Shown piece after piece: positions 1-9,278 of a DNA stretch of 61,040 bases. How positions within the stretch are numbered: position 1 is the stretch's first letter; every line of letters starts with the position of its first letter. The notes under the pieces were generated by a model, which made no database searches, was not told where the DNA came from, and saw only the letters and a program-made list of their open reading frames with translations. A program made the position numbers and the translations under genes. The DNA is from an uncultured Blautia sp. (GTDB taxonomy: Bacteria > Bacillota_A > Clostridia > Lachnospirales > Lachnospiraceae). The stretch is from assembly GCA_905209435.1 (NCBI GenBank), contig CAJLTE010000009.1:1-61040 (forward strand), given 5' to 3'.

Positions 1-1592
1 CAACTGTCGATGCTGCCAATAAACGGGAAGAGGCTCTCACCCAGGAGCGGGATAATCTGAAAGAAGAGATAGACCTTCTCCGTAAAAAACTGTTTGGCAC
101 CTCCAGCGAAAAAAGAAACCTCGATATTCCAGGCCAGTTAAACTTTTTCAATGAGGCGGAACTGGAGCAGGATCCAAAAGCTGCAGAAGCAGAGGATCTT
201 GGAGCAATTCTTCCGGAAAGAACAGCAAAAAAACGAAAAGCAAGAGCTACAGATGCTGAACGTTTTAAGGGAGTTCCTGTTGAAAAAAAGTATCTGGAAC
301 TTTCTGAGGAAGAGAAACTCTGCCCTGTCTGTGGTACCCCGCTGAAAGAAATCGGGGAAGAGTTTGTACGCCGGGAACTGGTTTTTGTCCCTGCAAAACT
401 GAAAGTATATGAATACTACAGTAAAAACTATGAGTGTCCGCAGTGCAGGCTTCAGGATATTCCGGTCATCAAAAAAGGAAAAGATGGCAGAGCCCATATG
501 CTTTATGGAATGGCTTCTGCCGGAACGGTTGCCTGGGTAATGTATCAGAAGTTTTGTAATGGTCTCCCATACTACCGTCAGGAAAAGGACTGGAAACAGT
601 ATGGCGTGGAGATCACCAGAGCTACTATGGCAAACTGGGTGATCCGGAATTCTGAAGCGTTTTTTCTTCCTATGTACGAATACTTCCACAGGAAACTTCT
701 GGAACGTGGATTCGCGATGGCAGATGAGACGCCACTTCAGGTTCTGCATGAACCGGAACGCCGTGCACAGACCAAGTCATATATGTGGCTGTTCCGCAGC
801 GGTGAAGACGGAGGACCACCTATTATCCTCTATAAATACTCGGAGACCCGAGCCGGGGACAATGCCGTAGATTTTCTTCACGGCTTCAAGGGTTATCTGA
901 TGTGTGATGGCTATAGCGGATACAATAAAGTACCGGATGCCAAACGCACAGCCTGCTGGGCACATATCAGAAGATATCTGACAGATGCCATCCCTAAGGG
1001 AAAGGCTCTGGACTATACCCAGCCATCCGTACAGGGAATGCTGTACATTAACCAGCTCTTCCACCTGGAAGATGTGATCAGATCAAAGTCTTCTTCCTTC
1101 GATGCTATCAAAAAGGCGCGTCTTGAAAAAGAAAAGCCGGTAGTAGAAGGTTTTTTGTCGTGGCTTGATCAGCAGAACCCTACCCGTGGGAGCAGAATGG
1201 ATAAAGCTGTCACCTACATTCAGAACCGCCGATCCTATCTTTCCACCTATCTGGAAGACGGCCGCTGCAGTTTTTCTAATAATCTCAGCGAAAATGCGAT
1301 CCGCCCGTTTACAGTAGGACGTAAAAACTGGCTGTTCTGCGATACACCAAACGGAGCCCAGGCCAGCGCTATCGTGTACACAATAGTAGAAATGGCAAAA
1401 GCCAATGGAGTAAATGTCTATCACTATCTTACTTATCTGCTGGAAAAACTGCCTGATGATAGGATGAGCGATGATGACTTAGAACTTCTGGCGCCATGGA
1501 ACGAAAACGTCAAAGCTGAGATTGAACGTCGTGCAAACGAATCAAATCAATCATATGTGAATTGTCAAGGTGCTCCGACTACTGAAAAGTAG
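1..1592 (+). CDS. IS66 family transposase (TnpC), 5' end outside window
   Basis: DDE transposase of an IS66-type insertion sequence. The frame is open from base 3 to the stop at 1590-1592, so about 529 residues are visible and the start lies before the window. In order it shows an N-terminal coiled-coil segment (LRKKLFGTSSEK), a zinc-binding motif (CPVCG then CPQC), the DDE core (ADETPLQVL, MCDGYSGY) and the C-terminal IS66 domain with the catalytic glutamate in NLSENAIRPF. An internal ATG at 498 is not the real start because homologous coding continues upstream. The accessory genes tnpA and tnpB, if present, are upstream of the window. The frame is intact here, so the element may be active. 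Confidence 0.95.
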   Translation, partial: TVDAANKREEALTQERDNLKEEIDLLRKKLFGTSSEKRNLDIPGQLNFFNEAELEQDPKAAEAEDLGAILPERTAKKRKARATDAERFKGVPVEKKYLELSEEEKLCPVCGTPLKEIGEEFVRRELVFVPAKLKVYEYYSKNYECPQCRLQDIPVIKKGKDGRAHMLYGMASAGTVAWVMYQKFCNGLPYYRQEKDWKQYGVEITRATMANWVIRNSEAFFLPMYEYFHRKLLERGFAMADETPLQVLHEPERRAQTKSYMWLFRSGEDGGPPIILYKYSETRAGDNAVDFLHGFKGYLMCDGYSGYNKVPDAKRTACWAHIRRYLTDAIPKGKALDYTQPSVQGMLYINQLFHLEDVIRSKSSSFDAIKKARLEKEKPVVEGFLSWLDQQNPTRGSRMDKAVTYIQNRRSYLSTYLEDGRCSFSNNLSENAIRPFTVGRKNWLFCDTPNGAQASAIVYTIVEMAKANGVNVYHYLTYLLEKLPDDRMSDDDLELLAPWNENVKAEIERRANESNQSYVNCQGAPTTEK

Positions 1593-1606
1593 TCGGGGAT
1601 TTTTTC
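1575..1606 (+). terminator. Intrinsic terminator of the IS66 transposase
   Basis: A perfect 8-bp stem (CCGACTAC / GTAGTCGG) with a TGAAAA loop is followed by GGATTTTTTCT. The stop codon of the transposase lies inside the right arm. Confidence 0.85.
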
Positions 1607-1613
1607 TATCATA

Positions 1614-1633
1614 CCTAAAAATTAAGCGGTTAC
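1614..1633 (+). mobile_element. Probable right inverted-repeat end of the IS66 element
   Basis: Read inward, the sequence ending at 1633 begins GTAACCGCTTA. IS66 elements usually begin with GTAA, so the right boundary is probably at 1633. The left end is outside the window, so neither the matching repeat nor an 8-bp target duplication (expected to be 1634-1641) can be confirmed. Confidence 0.5.
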
Positions 1634-1707
1634 AGATAAACAACTATCTCTGTCTGATATTTTCCAATACATAAAATACCATTTTCATACAGGAAACTGC
1701 AATTCCA

Positions 1708-1745
1708 AAAGGAAGAGGACCTATTCCTGTTGGGAATAGATCCTC
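1708..1745 (-). terminator. Intrinsic terminator of the surface-protein cluster
   Basis: On the minus strand a 13-bp stem (GAGGATCTATTCC pairing with GGAATAGGTCCTC, one wobble) is followed by TTCCTTTT. It lies just downstream of the last gene of the cluster (stop at 1791). Confidence 0.75.
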
Positions 1746-1790
1746 TCTGCAAAATATCCATTGGTTCAATATTTTTTTCTGCTATTTCAC

Positions 1791-2759
1791 TTAATTTCCA
1801 CTTCCCGTACGGAAGTTCACCTTTTTCTGTATCTGATGAGACATCCCATATCCTGAAGTACCATAAACACCTGTATGCCAGCCTTTTGCCTGACCTTCCG
1901 GATCATAATGACAACCGTTGATGATTACCCAGCTATGTCTAGTATATCCATCCGCCGCACCATCTCTATTTCCTGGAACACGTCCACATACTACATATGG
2001 ATCATAGCCAATTTCTCTCGCCAATGCAGCAAATGCACACGCATAACCATAACAATTTCCACCACCAGTTGCAAGAGTTCTTAATGCTGTTACTCTCCAC
2101 CAGTCATTCTTTCTCAAATCCGGGTAATAACTGGATGAATAATATGTATTCCGTACTACATAATTCCAACATGCCCTTAATTTCTGGCTTTTAGACATTT
2201 TACTGTTTGTATTTCTTTTTACGATATCCATACATTTTATTTTCAAAGTACGCATATCATTCTTTACTGCCTGGCCTTTTCCATTGAATTTAATGCTTTC
2301 ATAAGTACGATTCTTGTAGAAACGTCCCCACGAATCTGCATAATACAAATTTTTATCTGAAAGATATAACCAACCAGTTGATGGATTTCCGTATTTATTT
2401 ACATAATAGGATTTTTTTCCAACATTAACAATACGGGATTTTTTTCCGTTAAGCAGTTGTCCAGAAGTATCAAACACATAAATTTTCCCACTAATTTTAT
2501 TATGATATGTTACTGCATAATATTTAGGTCCAAAATAGTAGCATTTTCCATTTATCTTCTTCCACTGATTTCTAATTTTCTTTCCATTTGTATAATAGTA
2601 ATTTTTTCCATTTTCTTTATAAAGACCATTTTTCTTTTCCGTAACAGTCGTTGCTGTTGACGTAGTTGCTGCCTGTGTTTCGTTAACTCCACCAACTATA
2701 CATATCTGTATTGCCCAGGCCATAATTACTGCCATAAATAAATATTTAATTTTTTTCAT
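1791..2759 (-). CDS. Secreted transglutaminase-like protein with cell-wall-type repeats
   Basis: About 322 residues. The start at 2759 was chosen because MKKIKYLF begins a typical signal peptide ending near TQAAT; the longer reading adds ten unlikely residues. After the signal peptide come aromatic- and glycine-rich repeats (KNGLYKENGKNYYY, KINGKCYYFG) of the kind used for cell-wall or glycan binding. The C-terminal half is a transglutaminase-like domain with an apparent Cys-His-Asp triad: GGGNCYGYAC, RHSWVIING and YDPEGQ. It is the last gene of the cluster, 26 nt after the SH3b gene. The N-terminal module is shared with the proteins at 6541 and 7209. A protease or cross-linker role is inferred only; the substrate is unknown. 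Confidence 0.8.
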   Translation of the reverse strand: MKKIKYLFMAVIMAWAIQICIVGGVNETQAATTSTATTVTEKKNGLYKENGKNYYYTNGKKIRNQWKKINGKCYYFGPKYYAVTYHNKISGKIYVFDTSGQLLNGKKSRIVNVGKKSYYVNKYGNPSTGWLYLSDKNLYYADSWGRFYKNRTYESIKFNGKGQAVKNDMRTLKIKCMDIVKRNTNSKMSKSQKLRACWNYVVRNTYYSSSYYPDLRKNDWWRVTALRTLATGGGNCYGYACAFAALAREIGYDPYVVCGRVPGNRDGAADGYTRHSWVIINGCHYDPEGQAKGWHTGVYGTSGYGMSHQIQKKVNFRTGSGN

Positions 2760-2785
2760 ACCTGCATTCCTTCCCATCCTTACAA

Positions 2786-3691
2786 TCAATACTCTTCATA
2801 TTCCACACTTCCATCAGAATATGTGATTTCATAATAACCGTGGCCACTGCCGTCACAATCATCATAAGCCTGACGTCCAACCTCTGTACGCTCTGATGAC
2901 GCAGAAGTTTCACCTTCCGACTCTGCGTCATATTCATATGAATATGATGCCTGTGCCTGCTCTTCTGCCGCCTGTGCTGCTGCTTCTGCAGCCTGTGCCG
3001 CCGCTTTCTCCTCAGATTCTTTTTTTTCCTGAACAAGTCTGTCAATCTCATCTTTATTTGAAGTAAAATAGGTATGCACAACATAACCGCTTACACCGTC
3101 ACCTTCGACTTTTAGCCATCCAGGACGTACTGCTGTTACCTTGAATTCAGTTCCAAGTGAAGTTACTTTCAAAGATTTCGATTTAGTATCTGCTTTCTCC
3201 CGAATATTCACATTTGTTTTCGCATATGTAATTACTTCATCTGTAAGTTCTTTTTCCTCAGCATTTTCTAACGCTTCCTGTACTTTCCCGTTTTTATCGG
3301 TATAGCTGATGTAAAAAATCTCATACTCATTATAAAATACCGGATTTTTCCACTCAGACGGAATCACATTTTCGAAAGTATGCTTCTGACCATCTTCCAA
3401 AGTAATTACCAGATTCTGACTGTTCCCTTCTTTTTCAGAACTGTTTTTATCTGCATCTTTCTTTTCACTATTATCAGCTTTTGTTTCCTGAAGCTTTGCT
3501 GATTTCACACCAAGGCCACTCTGATTCTTTACATCAATATCTCCAATCTTGAAACCTTCCGTCTCCTCTTTCTCATCTGCAGCTTTCTCTGTTGATAAAG
3601 CATCTTTTGCAAAAGCTGCTGTCGGCGCCCCAAAGCATATTGCTACTGATAATGTAAGGCTTAAAATCATCTGTACTGTTTTTCTTTTCAT
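2786..3691 (-). CDS. Secreted SH3b-domain protein
   Basis: 301 residues with a signal peptide (MKRKTVQMILSLTLSVAICF, cleaved near AFAKD). A bacterial SH3 domain sits at about residues 150-205 (TNVNIREKADTKSKSL, GWLKVEGDGVSGYVV), a fold that usually binds peptidoglycan. It is followed by an alanine- and glutamate-rich stretch that is probably coiled coil, then an acidic Tyr/Ser/Glu-rich tail ending YSDGSVEYEEY. The middle segment matches no family I recognise. It lies 14 nt downstream of the DHHW gene, so cotranscription with the O-acyltransferase pair is likely. Confidence 0.75.
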   Translation of the reverse strand: MKRKTVQMILSLTLSVAICFGAPTAAFAKDALSTEKAADEKEETEGFKIGDIDVKNQSGLGVKSAKLQETKADNSEKKDADKNSSEKEGNSQNLVITLEDGQKHTFENVIPSEWKNPVFYNEYEIFYISYTDKNGKVQEALENAEEKELTDEVITYAKTNVNIREKADTKSKSLKVTSLGTEFKVTAVRPGWLKVEGDGVSGYVVHTYFTSNKDEIDRLVQEKKESEEKAAAQAAEAAAQAAEEQAQASYSYEYDAESEGETSASSERTEVGRQAYDDCDGSGHGYYEITYSDGSVEYEEY

Positions 3692-3705
3692 TTCTTATGT
3701 CTCCT

Positions 3706-5103
3706 TTATAGTGTCAGTCCACCCATTATGCGAACTGAATTATTATCTCCTGTAAGAATCTCAAATTGATTTCCATCAGCTGCTAACTTATTACTGTCCA
3801 AATACAGACAAAAACCACTGCTGTCAACATTTCCATTTTCTCTGGATATATCCATTGGAAATGCTTCATAAATCTTATCATTATTAACTCTTACATAAAT
3901 CCGGCTGTTCGTATCCAGATATTCTTTGGCAACACGTCCTATAATTTTCACCAGATTTCCCATCATTTGAGTTTCCATATCCACAACACCATCTGAAACT
4001 GCATCATCTTCAGTAACAGTTACATCACATTCCGGACCTTCCATAACTGGCGGTGACTGTGCCATCTCTGGTAAAAAACGTTCCGCACGTTCTACCACTA
4101 CTGCATCTGCACTTTTCTCGTCCACCTCACTAATCTGATAAGGAACGCCTCTTGAAAAATACGCATTAGCATATGCATCAGCCATAAAAGGTAAAAGAGC
4201 ATTTCCAAAAGAATCGCGGAACATCACAAGACTTCCGAATTTCACTGGATTTACCGTTGTGATTTTAGGATCAAAATTACTTCCTACCTCACCTACATAG
4301 GCAAAAGTCGGCTGCTTATCATAATAGATTTCCTCATCTGGAGTTGTCGCAAGCGGATAAAGCATTTCATCCAAATCCCCTATAAAATCTTTTTTTACTT
4401 TATACGGTTCCTCTACATAAGATGCATGGTCCTTTCGAAGTGCAGACAGCAAAATTTCGGCTGCCATGGCCGCGCCCTTGTTGTTCCAGTGGGAATCTGT
4501 TTTATGATAAAGAACCTCATCTTCCTGTAAAAAACTTCCGTAAAGATCTGCATAAGAAACATGTTCCTGTTCCAGATATCTCTGAAGATTATTGAGATTC
4601 TTTTCTCCTGATACCTTCATACTGTCATAGTACGGCATATTCTCACCATACAGAGAATTCTTATTAGGCGCAACAGTAAAAAGAAACTTAACTCCCCTAC
4701 TCTCCAAATTCTCCTGCATCATAGATAAAGTATGTGCAATATTAAACAGACTCCTCTCCGAAAGAAGTTCCTCTCCCAGATAATCACTTAGGGAATCCTT
4801 ATAATAAAGCCATCCATCTGTTCCCTGAATCACCCCATCTGCCGTAGATGTTCCCATGACTTTTCCACTGAGAAGCGCATTAGCTGTTACAAACTCGTTA
4901 CGCAAAGCAAAATGCTCCTGAAAATATTCCCCAGCTTGCGGAAACCATTGAATATTGATTCCTTCCTCGGTTTTCAACTTAGGAAATTCTGAAAGCTGCC
5001 GATTTTCCGAGGAAGTTTCCTGCTTTGTCACTGCCATTCCCAAAGACGGTACAAGACAAGCCGCAAAAAATGCAGTAATATAGAGTATCTGCAATTTTTT
5101 CAT
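3706..5103 (-). CDS. DHHW/AlgX-like secreted O-acetyltransferase partner
   Basis: 465 residues. An N-terminal signal or anchor (MKKLQILYITAFFAACLVPS) is followed by an SGNH-hydrolase-like domain of the AlgJ/AlgX/DHHW group. Recognisable parts are DGWLYYKDSL, the Asp-x-His-Trp motif KTDSHWNNKG and the serine motif FRDSFGNALLP, which would form an Asp-His-Ser catalytic set. The C-terminal 100 residues look like a beta-rich binding domain. The neighbouring MBOAT gene ends 15 nt upstream, and this pairing is the standard two-part system in which the membrane protein exports acyl groups and the secreted partner transfers them to a polysaccharide. The target glycan is unknown. Confidence 0.85.
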   Translation of the reverse strand: MKKLQILYITAFFAACLVPSLGMAVTKQETSSENRQLSEFPKLKTEEGINIQWFPQAGEYFQEHFALRNEFVTANALLSGKVMGTSTADGVIQGTDGWLYYKDSLSDYLGEELLSERSLFNIAHTLSMMQENLESRGVKFLFTVAPNKNSLYGENMPYYDSMKVSGEKNLNNLQRYLEQEHVSYADLYGSFLQEDEVLYHKTDSHWNNKGAAMAAEILLSALRKDHASYVEEPYKVKKDFIGDLDEMLYPLATTPDEEIYYDKQPTFAYVGEVGSNFDPKITTVNPVKFGSLVMFRDSFGNALLPFMADAYANAYFSRGVPYQISEVDEKSADAVVVERAERFLPEMAQSPPVMEGPECDVTVTEDDAVSDGVVDMETQMMGNLVKIIGRVAKEYLDTNSRIYVRVNNDKIYEAFPMDISRENGNVDSSGFCLYLDSNKLAADGNQFEILTGDNNSVRIMGGLTL

Positions 5104-5118
5104 GTTTTTTGCCTCCTC

Positions 5119-6513
5119 TTAAAACCGAAAATATATAAACGGATTATAAATTCCACCTGCAAGACTAAGTACGCACAAAGCAAAACCAAACAGGCTTGCC
5201 ACATATGTAAATCCATTGTACCAGTTATACTTTTTTAATGTCAGGTTTAACGGAACTGCTGCAACAAGTGCAACTGCAAACGTTACAAGATATACTGGTG
5301 TCAGCTGCTGAAGAGTCAGACTCATAGCCGATACCTTCCACCCGAAATCTGTAAACATCTCTTTTATCCAGAAACATCCCTGCCTCATAGTATCTGCACG
5401 GAAAAACACAAAACCAATGCATACAACCAACAGTGCATAGATATGCTGGAAAAAGCTCTTGATTTTTCCTCCTTTTTTTACAATAAACGGGACATACTCC
5501 TCAATCATGAGAAAAAATCCGTGATACGCTCCCCAGAACAAGAAATTAAGGGATGCTCCATGCCAGATTCCCGTGCATAGAAAAACAATCATTTTATTAA
5601 TAACAGTACGAATTTTTCCCTTTCGATTTCCACCAAGAGGGATATATAGATACTCCTTGAACCATCCTGAAAGAGACATATGCCACCTTCTCCAGAATTC
5701 CCTGATATTTCTGGAAATGTATGGATAGTTGAAATTCTCACGAAAATGAAAACCAAACATCATTCCAAGTCCAAGCGCCATATCACTGTAACCGCTAAAA
5801 TCAAAATAAATCTGAAGCATATAAGAAACTGCTCCCAACCACGCTCCAGGGCCCGTAATCTGTGAAGTCGCAGCTCCAAAAAGATTGTCTGCTACAGCCC
5901 CCATAGTATTGGCTATAAGAACTTTTTTACACATGCCTGCCACAAAACGCCGTATTCCTCTTCCTGTTTCCTCTACAGTTTGTCTGCGACTGTTAATTTC
6001 TAGCTCCACATCATGATACTTAACTATAGGACCTGCAATCAATTGTGGAAAAAAAGAAATATACAGTAATACTTTTCCGAAATTCTTCTGAACTTTTGCA
6101 TGTCCTCTATAAACATCAATTACATATGAAAGTGCCTGAAATGTAAAAAATGAAATTCCGATTGGCATGCGTATTTCTGGTACTGGAAATCCGCTTCCTG
6201 TTATAGAATCAAAAGTCTCTACAAGAAATCCTAAATATTTAAACAGAATCAAAATTGCCAGATTCAGAATCACCGCCAGCGTCAGGAAAAACTTCTTTAG
6301 CTTCAGCTGCTTTCCTACCAGGCGTGCAAGAATATAGTTGCCAGCAGATGAAGCAACTAACAAAATCACATAAATTGGTTCACCGTATGCGTAAAAAAGA
6401 AGGCTTGCAATCACCAGCAGACAGTTTTTGGTCCGCATCCCTGGCAAAATAAGATGCAAACCAAAAACTATCGGAAGAAACACACACAGAAATACCATTG
6501 AACTGAAAACCAT
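5119..6513 (-). CDS. MBOAT family O-acyltransferase (AlgI/PatB-like)
   Basis: 464 residues with about ten hydrophobic segments. Membrane-bound O-acyltransferases move an acyl group, usually acetyl, across the membrane for modification of an exported or wall polysaccharide. Diagnostic segments are FFPQLIAGPIVKY, FWRRWHMSLSGWFKEYLY and the catalytic-histidine region GIWHGASLNFLFWGAYHG. The length matches AlgI/PatB. It is followed after 15 nt by its DHHW/AlgX-like partner. Start: AACTATG lacks a very strong upstream site, but MVFSSMVFLCVF fits the family N-terminus. Confidence 0.92.
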   Translation of the reverse strand: MVFSSMVFLCVFLPIVFGLHLILPGMRTKNCLLVIASLLFYAYGEPIYVILLVASSAGNYILARLVGKQLKLKKFFLTLAVILNLAILILFKYLGFLVETFDSITGSGFPVPEIRMPIGISFFTFQALSYVIDVYRGHAKVQKNFGKVLLYISFFPQLIAGPIVKYHDVELEINSRRQTVEETGRGIRRFVAGMCKKVLIANTMGAVADNLFGAATSQITGPGAWLGAVSYMLQIYFDFSGYSDMALGLGMMFGFHFRENFNYPYISRNIREFWRRWHMSLSGWFKEYLYIPLGGNRKGKIRTVINKMIVFLCTGIWHGASLNFLFWGAYHGFFLMIEEYVPFIVKKGGKIKSFFQHIYALLVVCIGFVFFRADTMRQGCFWIKEMFTDFGWKVSAMSLTLQQLTPVYLVTFAVALVAAVPLNLTLKKYNWYNGFTYVASLFGFALCVLSLAGGIYNPFIYFRF

Positions 6514-6540
6514 AGTTGTATGTATTCGTCAGGACAAAGC

Positions 6541-7191
6541 TTATTTACTAATCACGTCCAGAACGATTTCCTTCCCTTTCTCATCTTTGAATGTATTAAC
6601 CCAGAAATTAGTATAGTCAAGCATATATTCCTGACCATTTCCATAACATCCGGAAACTTTTTTTGTTTTTACAGGTTTGCCAAGAAGCTTTCTCAGATTT
6701 GTCGAACTTTTTTCACGTACAAACGCTTTTCTGAGCGCTGCCGTTTTTTTACTGTCATATACCCCTGTTTTAGTATTAAAGGCATAAAATCCGGCTTTAG
6801 ATGATCCATATGCAGAATATCTAATTCCTTTTACCATCTGGGCATATTTGTTAAAACCATAATATTTGCCCCCAATTTTTTTTACAACAATATAGCTTTC
6901 TCCCCAAGATGTTCCGCCTTTATAAGCCCTGCCTGTACCTGTGAAATAATAGCGGTAACTGGTTTTTTTATGTGTTTTACTGTTAGTTACAGTTACTGTT
7001 TTCCATGTATTTTTTACCTTTTTACCTTTTACATAGTAATAATACTGACCGTTCTCTTTTTTAAGACCATTTTTAACTGTTTTGGTGGTTGCTGCCTGTA
7101 CAGTTTGTAAGGTTGTCACAGGTTCCAGTACTGGAACCTGTGACAATATAAGACAAAGAACCATTGACAGAATTTTTATCCATTTTTTCAT
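6541..7191 (-). CDS. Small secreted protein with cell-wall-type repeat
   Basis: 216 residues with a signal peptide (MKKWIKILSMVLCLILSQ). The N-terminal module KNGLKKENGQYYYYVKGKK closely matches the modules in the two transglutaminase-like proteins of this cluster. The C-terminal 70 residues (LRKLLGKP, CYGNGQEYMLDYTN, EIVLDVI) resemble the small BamE/inhibitor-like fold seen in many lipoproteins, a weak inference. The signal-peptide coding region contains a 34-bp perfect palindrome (7113-7146). It lies 17 nt after the gene at 7209 and 27 nt before the MBOAT gene. Confidence 0.7.
   Translation of the reverse strand: MKKWIKILSMVLCLILSQVPVLEPVTTLQTVQAATTKTVKNGLKKENGQYYYYVKGKKVKNTWKTVTVTNSKTHKKTSYRYYFTGTGRAYKGGTSWGESYIVVKKIGGKYYGFNKYAQMVKGIRYSAYGSSKAGFYAFNTKTGVYDSKKTAALRKAFVREKSSTNLRKLLGKPVKTKKVSGCYGNGQEYMLDYTNFWVNTFKDEKGKEIVLDVISK
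7113..7146. repeat. 34-bp perfect palindrome inside a coding region
   Basis: The two 16-nt arms around a central TA are exact reverse complements; the core reads GGTTCCAGTACTGGAACC. It encodes the part of the signal peptide after the hydrophobic core. In RNA it would form a very stable hairpin about 50 nt downstream of the start codon. The palindrome ends sharply, as the flanking bases do not pair. Confidence 0.9.
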
Positions 7192-7208
7192 AATCTTCCC
7201 TCTCCTCT

Positions 7209-8024
7209 TTAAAGCACAATATCTTCACTTTCTTTTTTAGTATATGTTTTTTTCATAGCTGCAGAAGAAGCCTTTTGCATATACCATTTCACATCGCTTC
7301 TTTTAGAGTATGCCGCCGCATTTGTGTCAAAAATATACCATGTATTTCCAATCTTGATTTCTGTCCAGCCATGAAGTTGTGCTCTGCTCTTGTTAAAGGC
7401 AGTACTGGTTCCCCAGCATACACGAACAGGAAGACCTGTTGCACGTTTTGCAAGAACTGCAAAAGTTGCCGCAAAGCCATAACAGTTGCCCTTGCCTGTA
7501 AGCATAGTCTGCTGTGCATAACTGAGACTCTTGCCTTTACTAAACTGTCCCATGATACGTCCATATTTATAATTTTTTTTAGTATAAGTATACAGTTTAT
7601 TTATGGCCGCTTTTTTCTGTGCTTCAGTTGTAAGGCTTGTTGATATCTTCTGCCCTTTGATCACAGAATCTGTTTTTTTCATAAGAGAAGCATTTATAGT
7701 TTTTGATTTTCCTGTGTATTTTCCATTGGAAGCAAACTGCATAGCCTTGTAGGTGTTTCCGGATTTTACTGTATACCATCCGGTCTTTCTTACACCATTA
7801 GATCCAAAATAGTATGTTGCTCCGCTTATCTTCTTCAACTGATTGGTAACTTTCTTTCCTTTTACATAATAGCACCATCCAGCACTTTCCTTTTTCCATC
7901 CGTTTTTGACTGTTGTTTTTACAGACGTAGTTGTTGTAGCCGCTGCGGCCTGTGTAGATATCGCTCCGAATGACAGACAGAACAACATTGTAATTACAAA
8001 AAATAGGTGTCTTGTTTTTTTCAT
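7209..8024 (-). CDS. Secreted transglutaminase-like protein
   Basis: 271 residues. The signal peptide is MKKTRHLFFVITMLFCLSFG, cleaved near TQAAA. It is followed by the shared wall-binding-type module (KNGWKKESAGWCYYVKGKK, SGATYYFGSNG) and a transglutaminase-like domain. The likely catalytic triad is Cys in GKGNCYGFAATF, His in QLHGWTEI and Asp in YIFDTNAAA. It is a paralogue of the protein at 1791, with the same order of modules. It lies 17 nt upstream of the small repeat protein. Confidence 0.82.
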   Translation of the reverse strand: MKKTRHLFFVITMLFCLSFGAISTQAAAATTTTSVKTTVKNGWKKESAGWCYYVKGKKVTNQLKKISGATYYFGSNGVRKTGWYTVKSGNTYKAMQFASNGKYTGKSKTINASLMKKTDSVIKGQKISTSLTTEAQKKAAINKLYTYTKKNYKYGRIMGQFSKGKSLSYAQQTMLTGKGNCYGFAATFAVLAKRATGLPVRVCWGTSTAFNKSRAQLHGWTEIKIGNTWYIFDTNAAAYSKRSDVKWYMQKASSAAMKKTYTKKESEDIVL

Positions 8025-8054
8025 TTTCTCTCCTTCTCCTGTTCTAAAAATATT

Positions 8055-9278
8055 CTAAAAAAGGTATAAATTGCAACAATCATGTAATGGTGACTTTACT
8101 ACGCCATACCATTTAGACCCAGTAACGTAGTTTGCAGGTTTTTTTATTTTATAATAATTCACAGAAATCCACTGACAATTATCAAAATTAACATTTGCAC
8201 CATTTTTTATAGTTACACAGTTAATTTTACCATTTACTAAATAATAAGCTTCTATAGAATCCAACATATAATCCTTAGTCATCTTAATAGTAACTTTCTT
8301 CTTTCCTGAAAAGCTCTCCGAGTCATTATCTGTTCCATAGAAACTCTTTGCTATATTTTTTGATCCAACTTTAAATTTTTCAAATGGCGATGGGCTTTTG
8401 ACCACAGAAATTGTACATGATAAACTATATATCTTTTTATTCTGAATCACTTCAAACGTGATTTTTGAAGATGTTCCTGCCAGATTACTCGACTGATTAA
8501 CATTTGAAACTTCAATTGCATCCAATTCACTCCGTTTTGTTGCCTTTATTTTAGGATTTGTAGATTTTATATTAACAACCTTTGCATTCTTATCCAAATT
8601 CTTTATATAAATAAAACATTCCGGAAGAACTAAATTATTGAAAACTTTTCCAGATCCTCTTGCATATACAGTTTGACGCTCTGTACACACAGGTACCTTA
8701 CTGGTTGAAACATTCTTTTGTTTAACAGTCACTTTGCAGGTATATTTATGGTTAGCTACAGTTGCTGTTACAGTTGCTGTTCCCAGTGATTTTGCAGTTA
8801 TTTTTCCTTTATTGTTTACAGTAACTACTGACGTTTTTGAAGAACTCCAGGCAACCTTTTGTTCGGTATCCAGCATTTTTAATGTGTAGCTTCCATTTTT
8901 GTATAAAGTTACTGTTGTTTTACTAATTCTAGGAATTTCTACCTTGATTTTGCATGTATATTTTTTATTCTGTATTTTAGCCGTAATCGTAGCTGTCCCT
9001 TTTGCTTTAGTTGTAACTTTTCCATTACTATTCACAACAGCTATCTTTTTATCAGAAGAACTCCATACCACTATTCCCTCAGTACCAGTAATTTTTAACC
9101 GCACTGTTTGTCCCTTTATCAATGTAACTTTTGTTTTGTTTATTTTTACATTCGTTGCAGCTTCAACTACAGAAACTTGATTTGGTAACATAGTAAGGAA
9201 AGCAGGTGTTATTCCTGAAATAATTAATAACATTACTATTATTTTAAAACTTGATTAAATTTTAGACCTAAATTTCAT
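8055..9278 (-). pseudogene. Ig-like (Big_2) surface protein with an early stop codon
   Basis: The natural start is ATG at 9276-9278, preceded by GGAGGAG with good spacing. The eighth codon is TAA (9255-9257), after which the same frame continues with no further stop to 8055. The reading is MKFRSKI, stop, SSFKIIVMLLIISG, so the stop lies in the charged part of the signal peptide. Restart at the ATG at 9233 would give 392 residues with a shortened signal peptide. The protein has two Big_2 Ig-like domains (KINKTKVTLIKGQTVRL, VVWSSSDKKIAVV; then KTTVTLYKNGSYTL, VAWSSSKTSVVTV) and an unrecognised C-terminal 200 residues. It may be a recent pseudogene, a restart product, or a sequencing error. Confidence 0.75.

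Noticed and set aside
498..1592. A complete 364-residue transposase starting at 498
   Set aside because: IS66 coding sequence, including the zinc motif, continues upstream in the same frame to the window edge.
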